From contig CAJTNY010000029.1 in assembly GCA_910577875.1 (NCBI GenBank), positions 1 through 15,450 of the forward strand: DNA of 15,450 nucleotides, in the 5' to 3' direction. Below the pieces are notes generated by a model. It did no database searches. It worked only from the letters and a program-made list of their open reading frames with translations, and was not told where the DNA came from. Shown here in pieces: positions 13,117 to 15,450 of the stretch (positions are counted from its first letter, which is position 1; the number at the start of each line of letters is the position of its first letter). The translations under genes and the position numbers were made by a program. Origin of the DNA: an uncultured Christensenella sp. (GTDB taxonomy: Bacteria > Bacillota > Clostridia > Christensenellales > Borkfalkiaceae).

Positions 13117-13488
13117 ATGACAATAGGAAAAATTATTTGTGAACTCCGTAAAGAGCGTAATATTAGTCAACAAAAATTGGCGGACGCAATAGGAGTTAAC
13201 CAAGCAACTATTGCGAAAATAGAGGTAAACCGTAACGAGGCGACGGCGGCGACAATTAGAAAATTGTCGACGTTCTTCGATGTTTCCGCTGACTATCTGC
13301 TTGGGCTTGAGGACGATTTTGGCACCCGCGTTCCGGCAGAAGCTTCAAGCGTAAAACCTCTTCCACCGCTTATGCAACAATACGCTGATGAAGAGCGGCA
13401 GCTTGTTGAAGAATACCGAAAGCTACCCCGTAGCAGTCAGGAGCTTGTACTTCGTATGGTCGGCATTACTGAAAAAACTTCAACCTGA
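13117..13488 (+). CDS. Cro/CI-type helix-turn-helix repressor
   Basis: The 123-aa protein has an N-terminal HTH of the HTH_3 family (about 4-60): IICELRKERNISQQKLADAI, then VNQATIAKIEVNRNEATAAT as turn and recognition helix, and the closing FDVSADYLLGL typical of these repressors. The C-terminal part is short and helical, probably for dimerisation; there is no LexA-type self-cleavage domain or ImmA site in this gene. It lies divergently from the leftward operon with two matching operators between them, so it should keep the element quiet. With no peptidase gene visible, the inducing signal is unknown. The integrase gene follows on the same strand. Confidence 0.9.
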   Translation: MTIGKIICELRKERNISQQKLADAIGVNQATIAKIEVNRNEATAATIRKLSTFFDVSADYLLGLEDDFGTRVPAEASSVKPLPPLMQQYADEERQLVEEYRKLPRSSQELVLRMVGITEKTST

Positions 13489-13491
13489 ATA

Positions 13492-13520
13492 TTGAAACAG
13501 ATAGCGCGGTTGCATATTAA
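13492..13520 (+). promoter_or_regulatory. possible integrase promoter
   Basis: TTGAAA (13492-13497) and TATTAA (13515-13520) are 17 bases apart in the gap before the integrase gene. The -10 is weak, and transcription from the repressor promoter could also reach the integrase. Confidence 0.35.
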
Positions 13521-13529
13521 AGTTATACA

Positions 13530-13568
13530 ATAGCAGTCCTACACTTTTTACACGGGGAGAACTGCTAT
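13530..13568 (+). promoter_or_regulatory. hairpin across the integrase start
   Basis: ATAGCAGT (13530-13537) pairs perfectly with ACTGCTAT (13561-13568). The downstream arm includes the first two bases of the integrase ATG, and the ribosome binding site GGGGAG is in the loop. Folding in the mRNA would hinder initiation. Confidence 0.5.
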
Positions 13569-14862
13569 GATAAACTTAAAACAAGTAAACGAGTTTCTTT
13601 GCAGAATAGTTGCTGAAATATTTACATTTCAGCGGCAACTCGCAGAAGAAATCGAATACAAAGAAACCCGCAACCACGAACTGATTGCGGGTTTAATATT
13701 TAATTTATTGGAGCCTGCCAAGCAACAGGCATTTTTACCGAAGGAGGTTGACGACAGAGAGCTTACTAAAAGGACAAAAGAAAATTTAAGCAAAACGGCA
13801 TTCGAGAAAATCAAAAAGGAGTTAAAACGAATGCCACAAAAATTCAGAGATATTTTCAACCGGGAATGGTTTGAAAAACATTTGCGGCGAAAAACCAACG
13901 GACTTTATGAAATACGCTGCACCATAAACTACGTTCCGTATTCTGGTGCAGGAAAGACTGTTGATAAAGCCGCAGAAAATTTTATTAATAATATTGCCTC
14001 GACAAGAAATGCAAAAGCTAAAACTACCGTTGCTAAACGGATTTTGTTTAACGACTTTGCGGAAAAGTGGTTTAAGCTTATAAAAAAGCCGGTTATAAAA
14101 CCCAACACTTACAAAAATTATTTGAACAATTACACGGTACATATTCAACCGTACTTTAAAAACAAAAGTATTGACAGTATAACCGCTATGCAAATACAGC
14201 CCCTGCTATTGAAGTTAGAACGGCAAAAGATTTATAACGTTCTCCGGAACGTAAAGCTTCTGCTTACACAAATCTTTCAGTCAGCCTTGGGAGAACGTCT
14301 GATTAAGTATAATCCTATGGACGGCGTTCACACTTTGAAGCACGAACCAAAGAAAAGCGTTGCGCTGTCTGTGGTTGAAGAGAGTAAACTACTCGTTATT
14401 GACAATCCATATAAATTATCTTACGTATTCCTGCTGTTCGCGGGTATGCGCCGCGGCGAGCTTTGTTCTGCGCGTATCGAAGAAGATTTTATTATTGTTG
14501 ACGACGGTAAAATAAAAGCCGGAAGAAATCAGACAACAAGAAAAATTCCTATTACACCTATGCTTGCACCTTATCTTGCCGGCATAACAAAGAAAGAGTT
14601 TAAAGCAGCAATTTCGGTAACTCCGGACGTACTTACCAAAAACTTTAAAAAGATATGTCCGAATCACCACCTGCACGAACTGCGGCATACGTTTATAACA
14701 CGCTGTCAGGAATGCGGAGTTCCGCGCGAGGTCGTTTCGGTTTGGGCGGGACACGCCGCAGATAAGACGATGACGTCAACCGTGTACACGCATTTTACAG
14801 ACGAATTTATGTTAAAAGAGGCAAAAAAAGTGGACTATTTAAGCCGCTTATATAATAGATAA
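13567..14862 (+). CDS. int: tyrosine recombinase / integrase
   Basis: The 431-aa protein has the catalytic set of tyrosine recombinases: R295 in AGMRRGEL, H370 and R373 in HELRHTF, H396 in WAGH and the nucleophile Y407 in VYTHFT. Residues about 160-260 form the core-binding SAM-like domain (FAEKWFKLIKKPVIKPNTYK) and about 100-150 the arm-binding part. An extra N-terminal stretch of 88 residues is unusual. An internal ATG at 13831 has its own strong site (AAGGAG) and would give a 343-aa protein of usual integrase length, so two forms may be made. The gene sits next to the right attachment site, as is common, and should catalyse insertion into and excision from the tRNA-Tyr gene. No excisionase gene is obvious. 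Confidence 0.95.
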   Translation: MINLKQVNEFLCRIVAEIFTFQRQLAEEIEYKETRNHELIAGLIFNLLEPAKQQAFLPKEVDDRELTKRTKENLSKTAFEKIKKELKRMPQKFRDIFNREWFEKHLRRKTNGLYEIRCTINYVPYSGAGKTVDKAAENFINNIASTRNAKAKTTVAKRILFNDFAEKWFKLIKKPVIKPNTYKNYLNNYTVHIQPYFKNKSIDSITAMQIQPLLLKLERQKIYNVLRNVKLLLTQIFQSALGERLIKYNPMDGVHTLKHEPKKSVALSVVEESKLLVIDNPYKLSYVFLLFAGMRRGELCSARIEEDFIIVDDGKIKAGRNQTTRKIPITPMLAPYLAGITKKEFKAAISVTPDVLTKNFKKICPNHHLHELRHTFITRCQECGVPREVVSVWAGHAADKTMTSTVYTHFTDEFMLKEAKKVDYLSRLYNR

Positions 14863-14982
14863 GGCGTTTAGTCCCAAAAAAATCCCAAAATTTAAACAAT
14901 GCTAAATAACGAATTTTAATTAAAAATAAGCCCAAAAAGTGCGTTTTAGACCGTTTTTCGGAGGTTTTATTATCAGATTGCC
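14863..14982. other. gap between integrase and right attachment site
   Basis: AT-rich, with no gene. It contains the right arm-type repeat and a weaker GCCCAAAAAG-like sequence near 14929. It forms the element-side arm of the right attachment site. Confidence 0.5.
14871..14887 (+). repeat. arm-type direct repeat, right copy
   Basis: GTCCCAAAAAAATCCCA is identical to 159-175 and in the same orientation. It lies 96 bases before the anticodon-loop boundary of the right attachment site, while the left copy lies 125 bases after the tRNA end. Confidence 0.6.
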
Positions 14983-15035
14983 CTGTAAATCTGACGTCTC
15001 CGACTTCGGTGGTTCGAATCCACCTCCTCCCACCA
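14983..15035 (+). repeat. right attachment site: 3' part of tRNA-Tyr
   Basis: It reads CTGTAAA (anticodon loop, GTA), TCTGA (stem 3' strand), a 13-base long variable arm, T arm, acceptor 3' strand, A and CCA. The sequence upstream does not pair to complete the tRNA, so this is a fragment left by integration. The last 34 bases are identical to 1-34; the rest of the left partner lies outside the window. Tyrosine integrases often cross over at the anticodon loop, which fits the start of the match. Confidence 0.8.
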
Positions 15036-15037
15036 AT

Positions 15038-15090
15038 AGCGACCTAAAACGAACCACTTATGCGTTAAGTTTAGGTCGCTTTTATTTTTT
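15038..15090 (+). terminator. displaced host tRNA terminator
   Basis: AGCGACCTAAA (15038-15048) pairs perfectly with TTTAGGTCGCT (15070-15080) and is followed by a T-rich tail. It directly follows the tRNA fragment and was probably the original terminator of the tRNA-Tyr gene. Confidence 0.8.
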
Positions 15091-15127
15091 TAATTGCTAA
15101 AATATCGCCATATCTAGGATATTTAAT

Positions 15128-15450
15128 ATGATTTTCAATACTTTCGGCAACAAAAACAATAAAGCGATTTTGTTAATTCATACTCTGTTCACGAGTGCGG
15201 ACTTCTTTTCGCCGATAATGGACTTGCTTGCAAAAAATTATTTTGTAATTACTCCTACGTTAACGGGGCATCACGAAGATACCGTCTACATTTCAACGTC
15301 GGACGAGATTCACCGAATCAAAGAATTTTTAATCGCAAATAGCATCACGTCGCTTTACGCTGTCGCAGGATTTTCACTTGGCGGAAATATTGCATACGAG
15401 TTCTTTTGTCAAAATTCGGAAATAACTGAAAAAGCAATTATAGATAGCGC
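15128..15450 (+). CDS. alpha/beta hydrolase, 5' part (host chromosome)
   Basis: The frame is open from ATG 15128 to the window end (107 codons), with AGGA upstream. The start reads FGNKNNKAILLIHTLFTSAD, the first strand and oxyanion-region pattern of alpha/beta hydrolases, then FVITPTLTGHHED and the nucleophile elbow GFSLGG (serine about residue 83). The aspartate and histidine of the triad would be downstream. The substrate is unknown; the family includes esterases and lipases. It is outside the mobile element and so belongs to the host. The C-terminal part is missing from the window. Confidence 0.85.
   Translation, partial: MIFNTFGNKNNKAILLIHTLFTSADFFSPIMDLLAKNYFVITPTLTGHHEDTVYISTSDEIHRIKEFLIANSITSLYAVAGFSLGGNIAYEFFCQNSEITEKAIIDS

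Overview
The window shows a complete integrated mobile element in a tRNA gene of a Gram-positive bacterium, probably a Clostridia-like Bacillota. That placement is inferred from AT-rich coding, strong GGAGG-type ribosome binding sites and the protein families seen; nothing gives a species. Bases 1-34 are the 3' end of a tRNA whose 5' part lies outside the window. The same 34 bases recur at 15002-15035, and there the tRNA-like sequence reaches back to an anticodon loop CTGTAAA (14983-14989), as in tRNA-Tyr(GTA). The repeat period makes the excised element 15,001 bp. Right of 15035 is host DNA: the displaced tRNA terminator and the start of an alpha/beta hydrolase gene.

Layout. The left 1.1 kb has no intact gene. 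It holds a tRNA terminator supplied by the element, integrase arm-type repeats, a 28-bp perfect palindrome, a small gene broken by an in-frame stop (317-568), and a cluster of perfect hairpins (662-893) that could be an origin or packaging region. From 13060 down to 1102 nearly everything reads leftward as one long, tightly packed and often overlapping gene set. In transcription order it holds: a 52-aa membrane protein, two large surface/membrane beta-rich proteins, a cassette of four small proteins ending in a membrane protein, a DUF6075-like protein, a small unknown, a two-domain HTH protein, a basic protein, another small basic protein, a Zot-like P-loop ATPase, an acidic-tailed protein, a zinc-motif protein, a winged-helix protein, a DnaB helicase and a replication initiator-like protein. 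Rightward lie a Cro/CI-type repressor and a tyrosine integrase next to the right attachment site.

Interpretation. A Zot-like ATPase with secreted and anchored surface proteins and tiny membrane proteins suggests a filamentous-phage-like (inovirus-like) particle or another membrane-extruded element. The DnaB helicase, initiator and ICE-type domains are unusual for that group, so it may be a hybrid. No capsid, terminase, tail or relaxase gene is recognisable.

Control. The leftward promoter has a consensus -35 (TTGACA) and near-consensus -10 (TATACT) 17 bp apart. One copy of a 16-bp inverted repeat lies in the spacer and a second lies at the predicted start site, next to the divergent repressor gene, whose mRNA looks leaderless. 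Two intergenic regions inside the leftward operon (8827-8929 and 9952-10056) carry the same unusual RNA architecture with compensatory changes. In each, a strand can pair either into a hairpin or with the ribosome binding site of the next gene. A third region (6229-6330) looks like a small RNA transcribed against the operon from its own promoter. These RNA features are the strongest candidates for something undescribed.
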